Shown here: positions 38,520 to 50,015 of the stretch, piece after piece
How positions within the stretch are numbered: position 1 is the stretch's first letter
How the letters are laid out: every line of letters begins with the position of its first letter
Notes under the pieces: model-generated
Database searches by the model: none
Told to the model about the DNA's origin: nothing
What the model saw: the letters and a program-made list of their open reading frames with translations, nothing else
Translations under genes and position numbers: made by a program
NCBI RefSeq assembly: GCF_001922585.1
Contig: NZ_MRBS01000008.1
Span: 162,019-226,018 of the forward strand
Length of the DNA: 64,000 bases
Direction: 5' to 3'
Origin: Pantoea sp. 1.19
Lineage (GTDB): Bacteria > Pseudomonadota > Gammaproteobacteria > Enterobacterales > Enterobacteriaceae

Positions 38520-39302
38520 ATGTCTCCCATCGAACGCCTGCTTGGCATTATGCGCACCCTGCGCGACCCTGAAACCGGCTGCCCGTGGGATCGGGAGCAG
38601 ACCAACGCCACCCTGGCGCCCTACACGCTGGAAGAGACCTGGGAAGTGCTGGATGCCATCGCCCGTGACGATGTCAACGATCTGCGCGGCGAGCTGGGCG
38701 ATCTGCTGTTTCAGGTGGTCTTCTATGCCCGGATAGCACAGGAAGAGGGGCGGTTTAACTTTGACGACGTCTGTACGGCCATTGCGGATAAGCTGGAGCG
38801 TCGCCATCCGCACATCTTCGCCGATGCGCAAGTGCGCGACAGCGACGAGGTGCTGGCGAACTGGGAAGCAATCAAGCGCGAAGAGCGGGCGGGAAAAGCG
38901 CAGTTTTCCGCGCTGGACGATATTCCGCGCGCGCTGCCGGCGCTGATGCGGGCGCACAAAATGCAGACACGCTGCGCGGCGGTGGGATTTGACTGGCACA
39001 GTCTCGGACCGGTGCTGGATAAAGTGCACGAAGAGATTGATGAGGTGATGCACGAAGCGCAGCAGGCGGTGGTCGATGCGCAAAAGCTGGAAGAGGAGAT
39101 CGGCGATCTGCTGTTTGCCACGGTTAACCTGTCGCGCCACCTTGGCAGCAAGGCGGAGATCGCGCTGCAAAAAGCTAACGACAAGTTTGAGCGCCGCTTT
39201 CGCCAGGTTGAAGCGCTGATCGCGGCGCAGGGAGTGGCGATGGGCGAAGCCAGTCTGGCGCAAATGGAGGCCGCCTGGCAGCAGGTGAAAGCGGCGGAGT
39301 AG
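38520..39302 (+). CDS. mazG: Nucleoside triphosphate pyrophosphohydrolase MazG
   Basis: Hydrolyses (deoxy)nucleoside triphosphates to monophosphates; in E. coli it lowers (p)ppGpp effects. 260 residues with two MazG domains: EETWEVLDAIARDDVNDLRGELGDLLFQVV split over the first metal site, and HEEIDEVMHEA plus EEEIGDLLFATVN in the second. It lies directly after relA; no mazEF genes intervene, unlike E. coli K-12. Confidence 0.95.
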   Translation: MSPIERLLGIMRTLRDPETGCPWDREQTNATLAPYTLEETWEVLDAIARDDVNDLRGELGDLLFQVVFYARIAQEEGRFNFDDVCTAIADKLERRHPHIFADAQVRDSDEVLANWEAIKREERAGKAQFSALDDIPRALPALMRAHKMQTRCAAVGFDWHSLGPVLDKVHEEIDEVMHEAQQAVVDAQKLEEEIGDLLFATVNLSRHLGSKAEIALQKANDKFERRFRQVEALIAAQGVAMGEASLAQMEAAWQQVKAAE

Positions 39303-39395
39303 TCCGATAAGCGCAGCGTATCGCCCGGTGGCTGACCCGATTCACCTCAGGATGATCCGCATCAAGGCGTGCGGGCGCCGGCGGCGGCACACTGC

Positions 39396-39475
39396 GGACT
39401 GGCGGACTGGCGGACTGGCGGACTGGCGGACTGGCGGACTGGCGGACTGGCGGACTGGCGGACTGGCGGACTGGC
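39396..39475. repeat. Tandem repeat, ten perfect copies of the 8-bp unit GGACTGGC
   Basis: Ten uninterrupted identical copies of GGACTGGC in 80 bp, with a partial unit after. The unit length is not a multiple of three, so every frame across it is open for long and encodes a LADWRTGG repeat that is an artefact. It lies 94 bp past the mazG stop and 32 bp upstream of the pyrG -35 box. Copy number is likely to vary between isolates by slippage. Confidence 0.97.
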
Positions 39476-39507
39476 GGCAGGAAAGCGGCGCGGCCGCCAT
39501 CGTTTCG

Positions 39508-39536
39508 TTGTGGCGTCCAGGGGTTTCGGGTATACT
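39508..39536 (+). promoter_or_regulatory. pyrG promoter
   Basis: -35 TTGTGG (39508-39513), 17-bp spacer, -10 TATACT (39531-39536) preceded by GGG. About 55 bp to the pyrG ATG. The 8-bp tandem repeat ends 32 bp upstream of the -35, within reach of RNA polymerase or an activator. Confidence 0.65.
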
Positions 39537-39575
39537 GCTTTCCCGTCCTGGTTATTCCATCGTCTTTACACCTAA

Positions 39576-41228
<1,653 letters not shown>

Positions 41229-41240
41229 TGGTTACACATC

Positions 41241-41272
41241 AACGCGCGAACTTTTCGCGCGTTGTTTGTCTT
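41241..41272 (+). terminator. Hairpin between pyrG and eno, possible partial terminator
   Basis: AACGCGCGAA, loop CTT, TTCGCGCGTT (41241-41263), ten perfect pairs, then GTTTGTCTT. The T tract is broken, so it may separate pyrG and eno transcripts only in part. Confidence 0.55.
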
Positions 41273-41281
41273 AAGTTTTAG

Positions 41282-42604
<1,323 letters not shown>

Positions 42605-42647
42605 TCGCCGCGCTGAGCGGCCCACCCGCAGGGTGAGCCGCTGCCGG

Positions 42648-42674
42648 GCCCCGTGCAAACGGGGCTTTTTTTTT
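42648..42674 (+). terminator. Terminator of eno
   Basis: GCCCCGT, loop GCAA, ACGGGGC, then nine T. A strong Rho-independent terminator on the plus strand, 43 bp past the eno stop and 10 bp before the end of the convergent transporter gene. Confidence 0.93.
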
Positions 42675-42684
42675 GCCCACAGGG

Positions 42685-44022
42685 TCAGTTTTCCAGCGGG
42701 CTGATGCCGCGGGACGATCGCCACCGGTAGATAATTGCCAGCGCCGCGATCAGCGCGGGCAGGCACAACAGCAGCAGTATCACGTGTACCGATCCGCCCA
42801 AAGCCATTAATCCGGCCGCGCTCATTGTGCCGGCAACGCCGCCAAAACGACCTATCCCCTGCATCCAGGCAATACCGGTCGCGCGCGCTGCGGTGGGATA
42901 GCAGGTCGCAGCCAGCGTTTGCATCCCGGACTGCGCGCCATTCATGACGATGCCAACCAGGAACAGGGCGCTGCCTAGCAATACGATCTGCCGCTGCTGC
43001 TGTGCCATTAGCACCAGCAGCAGCGCCGTCAGGGCAAATCCGAGCATCACCACCCGATCAGCGCCAAAGCGGTCCATCATCCAGCCGGCCAGTAAGATGC
43101 CCAGCGTGCCGCCAAAGGTAAATAGTGAGGTCAGGCTGGCCGCCTGCGCGGGGCTGAATCCCAGCGTTTGCATCAGCACCGGCATCCAGCTGAGCAGCAC
43201 GTAGTAAATGACCAGGCCCATAAAGTAGCTGAGCCACAGCATCAGGGTCGTGCGGCGAAAGCGCGGAGAAAAGAGCAGGCTGACCGGCGGCGTGGCAGAG
43301 CGCTCGTCGTCGGCAAGTCGGAAGGTGAGCGTCGGCGCGCAGGGCCGTCCGTTCAGCCTGCTTAACACCGCCCGCAGCTTAGCCGGGGAGCCGCCGCGAC
43401 TGGCCAGAAACTTCAGCGATTCCGGCAGAAAGCGCAGCAGCAGCAGGGAAAGCAGCAGCGGCGCTATGGCGCCCAGCAGAAGAACGCTTTGCCAGCCTCC
43501 CAGCGGTATCAGCCAGGTCGAGAGTCCGCCACCGGCGGCGGCGCCAAGCGGAAAGCCGCAGTACATGGTGTTAATAACCCGCGAACGACAGCGGGCCGGG
43601 GCAAACTCTGCGACCAGCGTGATGGCGTTAGGCATGGCGGCCCCCAGCCCGATCCCGGTCAGAAAGCGCCACATTGTCAGAGAAGCAAGGGAGGTTGCGA
43701 AGACGGTGGCCAGGCTGCTGAGGCCAAAAAAAAGGCAGGAGAGCACCAGTAGCCGCTTTCTCCCCCAGCGGTCGGCAAGCGGTCCCGCCGCCAGCGCTCC
43801 CAGTGACAGGCCGAACAGCGCGGCGCTCAGCACCGGCCCGAGCTCCTGACGCGAGAGCGCCCACTCCGCCAGTAAGGTCGGGGCAATATAGCCCATGGCC
43901 GCCGTATCGTATCCGTCGATGGCCAGGATACAAAAGCCGAGAATCATCAACAGCCAGTGGAAGCCACGCAGCGGGCTGTTATCAATAATACGCTGTATAT
44001 CAATAGATTGTGAATTTATCAC
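42685..44022 (-). CDS. Second aromatic acid:H+ symporter-like transporter (MFS, AAHS family)
   Basis: Inner-membrane transporter, substrate unknown. 445 residues with about 12 membrane segments. AAHS marks: AIDGYDTAAMGYIAPTL in helix 1, GPLADRWGRKRLLV in loop 2-3, RFLTGIGLGAAMPNAITL in helix 4. It is related to but clearly different from the pcaK-like protein at 27.7 kb. GTG start at 44022 with GAGG 5 bp upstream; no better ATG is near. Directly upstream are two CCGATAAC repeats 11 bp apart, resembling half-sites of the PcaR-type operator. A perfect -35 TTGACA lies on the minus strand at 44098-44103 without a good -10. Confidence 0.8.
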   Translation of the reverse strand: MINSQSIDIQRIIDNSPLRGFHWLLMILGFCILAIDGYDTAAMGYIAPTLLAEWALSRQELGPVLSAALFGLSLGALAAGPLADRWGRKRLLVLSCLFFGLSSLATVFATSLASLTMWRFLTGIGLGAAMPNAITLVAEFAPARCRSRVINTMYCGFPLGAAAGGGLSTWLIPLGGWQSVLLLGAIAPLLLSLLLLRFLPESLKFLASRGGSPAKLRAVLSRLNGRPCAPTLTFRLADDERSATPPVSLLFSPRFRRTTLMLWLSYFMGLVIYYVLLSWMPVLMQTLGFSPAQAASLTSLFTFGGTLGILLAGWMMDRFGADRVVMLGFALTALLLVLMAQQQRQIVLLGSALFLVGIVMNGAQSGMQTLAATCYPTAARATGIAWMQGIGRFGGVAGTMSAAGLMALGGSVHVILLLLCLPALIAALAIIYRWRSSRGISPLEN

Positions 44023-44031
44023 GGCGCCCTC

Positions 44032-44050
44032 GTTATCGGTAAGTTATCGG
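44032..44050. promoter_or_regulatory. Two direct repeats upstream of the second AAHS transporter
   Basis: Minus strand CCGATAAC at 44043-44050 and again at 44032-44039, one helical turn apart. They begin 10 bp upstream of the GTG start and match the CCGATAA arm of the two PcaR-type dyads. Their place in the leader would suit repression rather than activation. Confidence 0.4.
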
Positions 44051-44227
44051 CAGGTTTTCTGTCTGCTCCTGTATAGACAATTTTATCTGGCCGACATTGT
44101 CAATCTTCCGCATCAGGAAGTTTGGCCTCAGTGGCTTTTTCTGTATCCAATCGGGCAATGAGGCTTGCCGCCGGGCGGGGCTCTGGCATAATCAGCGCCC
44201 TGTTTCTCCGTGACGATTGAGTGTGCA

Positions 44228-44899
44228 ATGCAGTATCCGATTAATGAAATGTTTCAGACCCTGCAGGGTGAGGGCGTCTACACCGGCGTTCCGGCGATTT
44301 TTATCCGTCTGCAAGGCTGCCCGGTCGGCTGCAGCTGGTGCGATACCAAACATACCTGGGAGAAACTGGCCGAGCGGGAGACGGGTCTGGGCGACATTTT
44401 AGTCAAAACCGTTGAGAGCGATGCCTGGGGCCTGGCCGATCCGGAACGGTTGTTGGCAACCATCCGGCAGCAGGGGTGGACGGCGCGGCACGTCGTGATA
44501 ACCGGCGGCGAGCCGGCTATCTATGATCTGCTGCCGCTGACCACTCAGCTGGAGGCGGCGGGGTTCAGCTGCCAGATTGAAACCAGCGGCACGCACCCGG
44601 TACGCTGCGCTGAACGGACCTGGGTCACGGTGTCGCCGAAGGTGAATATGCGCGGCGGTTATGATGTACTGGCGCAGGCGCTGGTGCGCGCCGATGAAGT
44701 CAAGCATCCGGTGGCGCGTCAGCGCGATGTGGAGGCGCTGGATGCGCTGCTGGCGACGCTGACCGATGACAAACCGCGAATCATTGCGCTGCAGCCCATC
44801 AGCCAGAAAGCCGATGCTACCGCACTGTGCATCGAGACCTGCATCGCCCGCAACTGGCGGCTGTCGATGCAAACCCACAAGTACTTGAATATTGCCTGA
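44228..44899 (+). CDS. queE: 7-carboxy-7-deazaguanine synthase QueE
   Basis: Radical SAM enzyme that rearranges 6-carboxytetrahydropterin to 7-carboxy-7-deazaguanine in queuosine synthesis. 223 residues. The cluster cysteines are in RLQGCPVGCSWCDTKH (C-x3-C-x2-C), and VITGGEPAIYDL and SCQIETSGTH bind SAM and substrate. The ATG at 44228 gives MQYPINEMFQTLQGEG as in E. coli; an in-frame GTG at 44210 would add six residues. Confidence 0.95.
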   Translation: MQYPINEMFQTLQGEGVYTGVPAIFIRLQGCPVGCSWCDTKHTWEKLAERETGLGDILVKTVESDAWGLADPERLLATIRQQGWTARHVVITGGEPAIYDLLPLTTQLEAAGFSCQIETSGTHPVRCAERTWVTVSPKVNMRGGYDVLAQALVRADEVKHPVARQRDVEALDALLATLTDDKPRIIALQPISQKADATALCIETCIARNWRLSMQTHKYLNIA

Positions 44900-44935
44900 T
44901 GGCGAACGGCGGGCCGCGTACGACCCGCGGAAGAA

Positions 44936-45295
44936 TCAGCCGCGGTAGACGCAGCCGGCGGTGCAGGTTTCTTTGACCATCACCGCGCTCAGCTCCGGCA
45001 GGTGTGGTTTCATCTGCTGCCAAATCCACGCGGCCAGCACTTCACTGGTCGGGTTTTCCAGACCGGGAATGTCATTCAGATAATAGTGGTCCAGCCGATC
45101 GTAAATCGGCTTAAAGGCGGCCTTCAGCTCGGCAAAATCCATCACCCAGCCGCTGTGCGGGTCCACTTCACCGGTCACTTCCAGCCGCACCATAAAGGAG
45201 TGGCCGTGCAGGCGTCCGCACTTGTGCCCCGCCGGGACGTTTGGCAGATGGTGAGCGGCTTCGAACTGAAAATCTTTAAAAAGCGTGGTTGCCAT
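44936..45295 (-). CDS. queD: 6-carboxytetrahydropterin synthase QueD
   Basis: Makes 6-carboxytetrahydropterin from dihydroneopterin triphosphate, the step before QueE. 119 residues. Zinc-binding histidines are in FEAAHHLP and RLHGHSF, with the catalytic Cys in GHKCGRLHG. It converges on queE with a 36-bp gap. ATG at 45295 ([16 protein letters not shown]); the frame to 45427 is rejected. Confidence 0.94.
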   Translation of the reverse strand: MATTLFKDFQFEAAHHLPNVPAGHKCGRLHGHSFMVRLEVTGEVDPHSGWVMDFAELKAAFKPIYDRLDHYYLNDIPGLENPTSEVLAAWIWQQMKPHLPELSAVMVKETCTAGCVYRG

Positions 45296-45528
45296 GATGC
45301 GGGCCTTTCTGAAAGAAAAAATCGCGCGCAGTCTACCGCAGGCGGTTTTTTTTCGCACTTGTTTCTCCCGTCTTTCACCGGGACAGGAGGAGGATTTTGC
45401 GGTGTAAAAAGCCAATCCATTGAACAAAAAAGACTTTTCTTATCGATTTTCCCGCTAAGCACCAGGCGCTAAAGTGTTTAGGCGTTTTGGTTATTATTTA
45501 TTTCCATCGCTTCTTTAAGGCTGACTCT

Positions 45529-45585
45529 ATGACTCGCTACCCTAACCCCATTACGTCATCGCACACGGACCTATTCACGACATGA
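45529..45585 (+). CDS. Possible 18-codon leader peptide coupled to cysJ
   Basis: An ATG at 45529 preceded by AAGG (45517-45520, 8-bp spacing) opens an 18-codon frame, [18 protein letters not shown], whose TGA (45583-45585) overlaps the cysJ ATG (45582-45584) as ATGA. cysJ itself lacks a recognisable ribosome site (CTATTCACGAC), so its translation may depend on this frame by coupling. I know of no described leader peptide here. The alternative is a chance frame and a weak native cysJ start. Confidence 0.35.
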   Translation: MTRYPNPITSSHTDLFTT

Positions 45586-47387
45586 CCACTCAGGCTCCCC
45601 CCTCTTCGCTGCTCCCGCTTGCGCCGGATCAGCTTGCGCGTCTTCAGTCCGCGACCGAAGGCTTCACCACTACGCAGCTGGCCTGGCTCTCCGGCTATTT
45701 CTGGGGCATGGTCAATCAAAGCCCGGGTGCCGCTGTCGCACCGAGCGCCGCGGCGCCCGCGGCCAGCGCGATTACTCTGCTTTCCGCATCGCAGACCGGC
45801 AACGCCCGCCGCATCGCCGAGCAGCTGCGTGACGATCTGCTGGCCGCCAGCCTGGACGTCAAACTGGTTAGCGCCGGCGATTATAAGTTTAAGCAAATTG
45901 CGCAAGAGAAGTTGCTGGTGGTGGTGACCTCGACTCAGGGCGAAGGCGAGCCGCCGGAAGAGGCGGTAGCGCTACATAAGTTTCTGATGTCTAAAAAAGC
46001 TCCGGCGCTCTCCGATACTGCCTTTGCGGTGTTTGGCCTCGGTGATACCTCCTATGAGTTTTTCTGTCAGGCCGGTAAAGATGTCGATGAGCGGCTGGGC
46101 GCACTGGGCGGTGAACGGCTGCTCGATCGCGTCGACGCCGACGTGGACTATGCCGCCGACGCTGATGCCTGGCGCGCCCGTCTCGTTGAGGTACTGAAAC
46201 AGCGTGCGCCGGCGGCTTCGCCCGCGGTCGCCCAGGCGGCGCTAAGCGGCGCGGTCGATGTGGTTGACAGTAGCCCCTGGTCGAAAGAGACGCCCCTCAG
46301 CGCCAGCCTTGCCGTAAACCAGAAAATCACCGGTCGCGATTCGGACAAAGACGTACGCCATATCGAGATTGATCTGGGGGATTCCGGCCTGCGCTATCAA
46401 CCGGGAGATGCGCTGGGGGTCTGGTTTGAGAACGATCCGGCGCTGGTGGAAGAGCTGCTCGGCCTGCTGTGGCTGGCCGGCGACGCCGTGGCGGACGTGC
46501 AGGGAGAGAGGATGCCGCTCGCGCAAGCGCTGCGCACCCGCTTTGAACTGACGGTCAATACCCCGCAGATTGTCGAGCAGTATGCGCAGCTGGCGAAGAG
46601 CGAGGCGCTGCTCAGCCTGGTGGGGGATAAAACGCAGCTGCAGCAGTTTGCCCAGCGCACGCCGATTGTTGACATGGTGCGCCACGCGCCCGCCGAGCTG
46701 AGCGCCGAACAGCTGACCGGACTGCTGCGCCCGCTGACGCCGCGACTCTACTCTATCGCCTCCTCGCAGGCGGAAACGGACAATGAAGTGCATATTACCG
46801 TGGGGGTCGTACGCTATGAGATCGACGGCCGTCCGCGCGCCGGCGGCGCCTCCAGCTTCCTCAGCGATCGGCTGGAGGAAGAGGGTGAGGTTCGGGTATT
46901 TATCGAGCACAATGATAACTTCCGCCTGCCGACCGACGGCGCTGCGCCGGTTATCATGATCGGACCGGGCACCGGTATCGCCCCGTTCCGCGCCTTCATG
47001 CAGCAGCGTGAATACGACGCTGCCGGTGGGAAAAACTGGCTATTCTTTGGTAACCCGCACTTCAGCGAGGACTTCCTCTATCAGGTCGAGTGGCAGCAGT
47101 ATGTCAAAACGGGGCTGCTGACCCGAATCGATCTCGCCTGGTCCCGCGATCAGGCGCATAAAATCTACGTACAGGATAAGATCCGCGAGCAGGGCGCTGA
47201 GGTATGGCGCTGGCTGCAGGAGGGCGCCCACCTCTACGTCTGCGGCGATGCCAATCGCATGGCGAAAGACGTTGAGCAGGCACTGATTGAGGTGATCGCC
47301 GAGCACGGCGGGATGGACGCGGAAGCCGCGGACGAATTTTTAAGTGAGCTGCGCATTGCGCGCCGTTATCAGCGAGACGTTTACTAA
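45582..47387 (+). CDS. cysJ: Sulfite reductase (NADPH) flavoprotein alpha subunit
   Basis: Passes electrons from NADPH through FAD and FMN to CysI. 601 residues: flavodoxin domain ([40 protein letters not shown]), FAD domain ([11 protein letters not shown]) and NADPH domain ([26 protein letters not shown]). First gene of cysJIH. The upstream 45478-45515 stretch is AT-rich; CysB control is expected from the family but I cannot place a site with confidence. Confidence 0.96.
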   Translation: MTTQAPPSSLLPLAPDQLARLQSATEGFTTTQLAWLSGYFWGMVNQSPGAAVAPSAAAPAASAITLLSASQTGNARRIAEQLRDDLLAASLDVKLVSAGDYKFKQIAQEKLLVVVTSTQGEGEPPEEAVALHKFLMSKKAPALSDTAFAVFGLGDTSYEFFCQAGKDVDERLGALGGERLLDRVDADVDYAADADAWRARLVEVLKQRAPAASPAVAQAALSGAVDVVDSSPWSKETPLSASLAVNQKITGRDSDKDVRHIEIDLGDSGLRYQPGDALGVWFENDPALVEELLGLLWLAGDAVADVQGERMPLAQALRTRFELTVNTPQIVEQYAQLAKSEALLSLVGDKTQLQQFAQRTPIVDMVRHAPAELSAEQLTGLLRPLTPRLYSIASSQAETDNEVHITVGVVRYEIDGRPRAGGASSFLSDRLEEEGEVRVFIEHNDNFRLPTDGAAPVIMIGPGTGIAPFRAFMQQREYDAAGGKNWLFFGNPHFSEDFLYQVEWQQYVKTGLLTRIDLAWSRDQAHKIYVQDKIREQGAEVWRWLQEGAHLYVCGDANRMAKDVEQALIEVIAEHGGMDAEAADEFLSELRIARRYQRDVY

Positions 47388-49102
47388 TGAGCAATGAAAA
47401 ACATCCCGGCCCGCTGGTCGTTGAGGGCAAACTGACCGATGCCGAGCGTCTGAAAAAAGAGAGCCGCTACCTGCGTGGCACCATCCTCGAAGATCTTGAG
47501 GATGGCCTGACCGGCGGCTTTAACGGCGATAATTTTTTACTGATCCGCTTTCACGGCATGTATCAGCAGGACGATCGCGATATCCGCGCGGAGCGCGCCG
47601 GACAGAAGCTGGAGCCGCGTCACGCGATGATGCTGCGTTGCCGCCTGCCCGGGGGGATCATTACCCCGGCCCAGTGGCTGGCAATTGAAAAGTTTGCGGC
47701 TGAGCACACGATTTACGGCAGCGTGCGCCTGACCAACCGTCAGACCTTCCAGTTTCACGGCATTCCGAAAAAGAACGTCAAGCCGGCGCACCAGATGCTG
47801 CACGAGGTCGGCCTTGATGCGCTGGCCACCGCCAATGACGTGAACCGTAACGTTCTCTGCACCTCCAACCCGGTGGAGTCCGGGCTGCACCAGGAAGCGT
47901 ACGAATGGGCAAAGAAAATCTCTGAGCATCTGCTGCCGAAAACCCGCGCGTATGCGGAAATCTGGTGGGACAAAGAGAAGGTTGCCACCACCGACGAGGA
48001 GCCGATCCTCGGTGAAACCTATCTGCCGCGTAAGTTCAAAACGACCGTGGTAGTGCCGCCGCACAACGATGTCGATCTGCACGCGAATGACATGAACTTT
48101 ATCGCCATTGCCGATAACGGCAAGCTGGTGGGTTTCAACCTGCTGGTCGGCGGCGGCCTCTCCATCGACCACGGCAACAAAGCGACCTACGCGCGCACCG
48201 CCAGCGAGTTCGGTTTTCTGCCGCTGGAGAAGGTGCTCGACGTAGCAGCGGCGGTGGTCACCACCCAGCGTGACTGGGGGAACCGCACCGATCGTAAAAA
48301 TGCCAAAACCAAATACACGCTGGAGCGCGTCGGCGTAGACACCTTTAAGGCGGAAGTGGAGAAGCGCGCCGGGATGACGTTTGCCCCCACGCGTCCTTAC
48401 GCCTTTACCAGCCGCGGCGATCGTTTTGGCTGGATCAAGGGCATCGACAATCACTGGCACCTGACGCTGTTTATCGAAAATGGTCGCCTGCTGGACTATC
48501 CGGGGCGGCCGCTAAAAAGCGGCGTGGCCGAGATTGCTAAAATCCATCAGGGCGACTTCCGCCTGACCGCCAACCAGAACCTGATTGTGGCCGGGGTGCC
48601 GGAGAGTCAGAAGGCCGCCATCGAAGCGCTGGCGCGCGAACACGGTCTGATGGAGAGCGTAACCGCGCAGCGGGAAAACTCGATGGCCTGCGTGTCATTC
48701 CCGACCTGTCCACTGGCGATGGCGGAAGCCGAACGTTTCCTGCCGGAGTTTGTGACGCAAGTTGAAGGGATCATGCAGCAGCACGGCGTGGGTGACGAAC
48801 ATATCGTACTGCGCGTCACCGGCTGTCCAAACGGCTGCGGCCGGGCGCTGCTGGCCGAAGTTGGGCTGGTGGGCAAAGCGCCGGGGCGCTACAACCTGCA
48901 CCTGGGCGGTAACCGTATCGGTACGCGCATCCCGCGCATGTACCGGGAAAACATCACCGTGCAGGAGATCCTGGCCACGCTGGATGAACTGATTGGCCGC
49001 TGGGCGCGCGAGCGCGAGGCGGACGAAGGTCTGGGTGACTTCACCGTGCGGGCCGGCATCGTCAAGCCGGTGCTGGATCCGGCGCGCGATTTTTGGGCAT
49101 AA
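47387..49102 (+). CDS. cysI: Sulfite reductase hemoprotein beta subunit
   Basis: Six-electron reduction of sulfite to sulfide with siroheme and a [4Fe-4S] cluster. 571 residues. Cluster cysteines are in [13 protein letters not shown] and [14 protein letters not shown]; siroheme contacts in [13 protein letters not shown] and [10 protein letters not shown]. Overlaps cysJ by one base (TAATG). Siroheme supply is given by the second CysG at 51.1 kb. Confidence 0.97.
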   Translation: MSNEKHPGPLVVEGKLTDAERLKKESRYLRGTILEDLEDGLTGGFNGDNFLLIRFHGMYQQDDRDIRAERAGQKLEPRHAMMLRCRLPGGIITPAQWLAIEKFAAEHTIYGSVRLTNRQTFQFHGIPKKNVKPAHQMLHEVGLDALATANDVNRNVLCTSNPVESGLHQEAYEWAKKISEHLLPKTRAYAEIWWDKEKVATTDEEPILGETYLPRKFKTTVVVPPHNDVDLHANDMNFIAIADNGKLVGFNLLVGGGLSIDHGNKATYARTASEFGFLPLEKVLDVAAAVVTTQRDWGNRTDRKNAKTKYTLERVGVDTFKAEVEKRAGMTFAPTRPYAFTSRGDRFGWIKGIDNHWHLTLFIENGRLLDYPGRPLKSGVAEIAKIHQGDFRLTANQNLIVAGVPESQKAAIEALAREHGLMESVTAQRENSMACVSFPTCPLAMAEAERFLPEFVTQVEGIMQQHGVGDEHIVLRVTGCPNGCGRALLAEVGLVGKAPGRYNLHLGGNRIGTRIPRMYRENITVQEILATLDELIGRWAREREADEGLGDFTVRAGIVKPVLDPARDFWA

Positions 49103-49113
49103 CGGAGGCGAAA

Positions 49114-49848
49114 ATGGCGGTACTTGATCTGGCGACGCTGAACGCGCTGCCGGCAGTGGAGCGGGTGATGGCGCTCGCAGAAGTGAACAACCGGCTGGAG
49201 AAACTGTCGGCAGAGGAGCGCGTGGCCTGGGGACTGGAGAACCTGCCCGGTGAGCATGTACTGTCGTCCAGCTTCGGTATTCAGGCGGCGGTCAGCCTGC
49301 ACCTGGTTACCCGCCAGCGTCCGCAGATGCCGGTGATCCTGACCGATACCGGCTATCTGTTTCCGGAAACCTACCGCTTTATCGACGAGCTGACCGGGCA
49401 GCTGGGATTAAACCTGCAGGTTTTTCGCGCCGCGACCTCCGCGGCCTGGCAGGAAGCGCGCTACGGCAAGCTGTGGGAGCAGGGCGTGGAGGGGATTGCG
49501 CAGTACAACCAAATCAATAAGGTTGAGCCGATGAACCGCGCGCTGGAGACGCTGGGCGCGCACACCTGGTTTGCCGGCCTGCGTCGCGATCAGTCCGGTA
49601 GCCGCGCGGGCTTACCGGTGCTGGCCATTCAGCGCGGCGTATTCAAGCTGCTGCCGATCATCGACTGGGATAACAAGCAAATCTATCAGTATCTGCAAGC
49701 GAACGGGCTGCGCTATCATCCGCTGTGGGATCAGGGCTATTTGTCAGTCGGCGACACCCATACTACCCGCAAGTGGGAGCCGGGCATGGCCGAAGAGGAG
49801 ACGCGCTTTTTCGGGCTGAAGCGTGAATGCGGTCTGCATGAGGGATAA
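49114..49848 (+). CDS. cysH: Phosphoadenosine phosphosulfate reductase
   Basis: Thioredoxin- or glutaredoxin-dependent reduction of PAPS to sulfite. 244 residues. PP-loop-like [40 protein letters not shown], and the catalytic C-terminal ECGLHEG. It lacks the iron-sulfur cysteine pairs of APS reductases, so PAPS is the substrate, matching the presence of cysC. ATG at 49114, 11 bp after cysI, with GGAGG upstream. Confidence 0.96.
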   Translation: MAVLDLATLNALPAVERVMALAEVNNRLEKLSAEERVAWGLENLPGEHVLSSSFGIQAAVSLHLVTRQRPQMPVILTDTGYLFPETYRFIDELTGQLGLNLQVFRAATSAAWQEARYGKLWEQGVEGIAQYNQINKVEPMNRALETLGAHTWFAGLRRDQSGSRAGLPVLAIQRGVFKLLPIIDWDNKQIYQYLQANGLRYHPLWDQGYLSVGDTHTTRKWEPGMAEEETRFFGLKRECGLHEG

Positions 49849-50015
49849 CTGTTAAATTTTTATGATGCTTGTCTCATAAAAAGATGCGGATTCCATTAGT
49901 AATGCCGGATTTAAATCACATCTTATGAATTTTTTGTGATCGTATTGTTTAATTAATTTAATTGATCAATCCTTGCTGATGGTGTGTCACCGCCCCACAG
50001 TAAGGAGAGACAGTC
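49849..50015 (+). promoter_or_regulatory. AT-rich leader with possible promoter upstream of the acyltransferase gene
   Basis: A sharply AT-rich stretch in GC-rich surroundings. Candidate -35 TTGTGA (49934-49939), 17-bp spacer, -10 TTTAAT (49957-49962). Two 10-bp palindromes: GATTTAAATC (49908-49917) and ATTGATCAAT (49961-49970), the second overlapping the -10. The composition suggests H-NS-type silencing or acquired DNA. No terminator for cysH is visible. AAGGAG lies 11 bp before the GTG start. Confidence 0.45.

Noticed and set aside
39304..39322. CCGATAAGCG after mazG as a third PcaR operator
   Set aside because: Only one arm resembles the site, the second arm is CGTATCG at a different spacing, and no pca gene is near.
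39396..39475. CRISPR array
   Set aside because: Units are 8 bp with no spacers and no cas genes; it is a simple tandem repeat.
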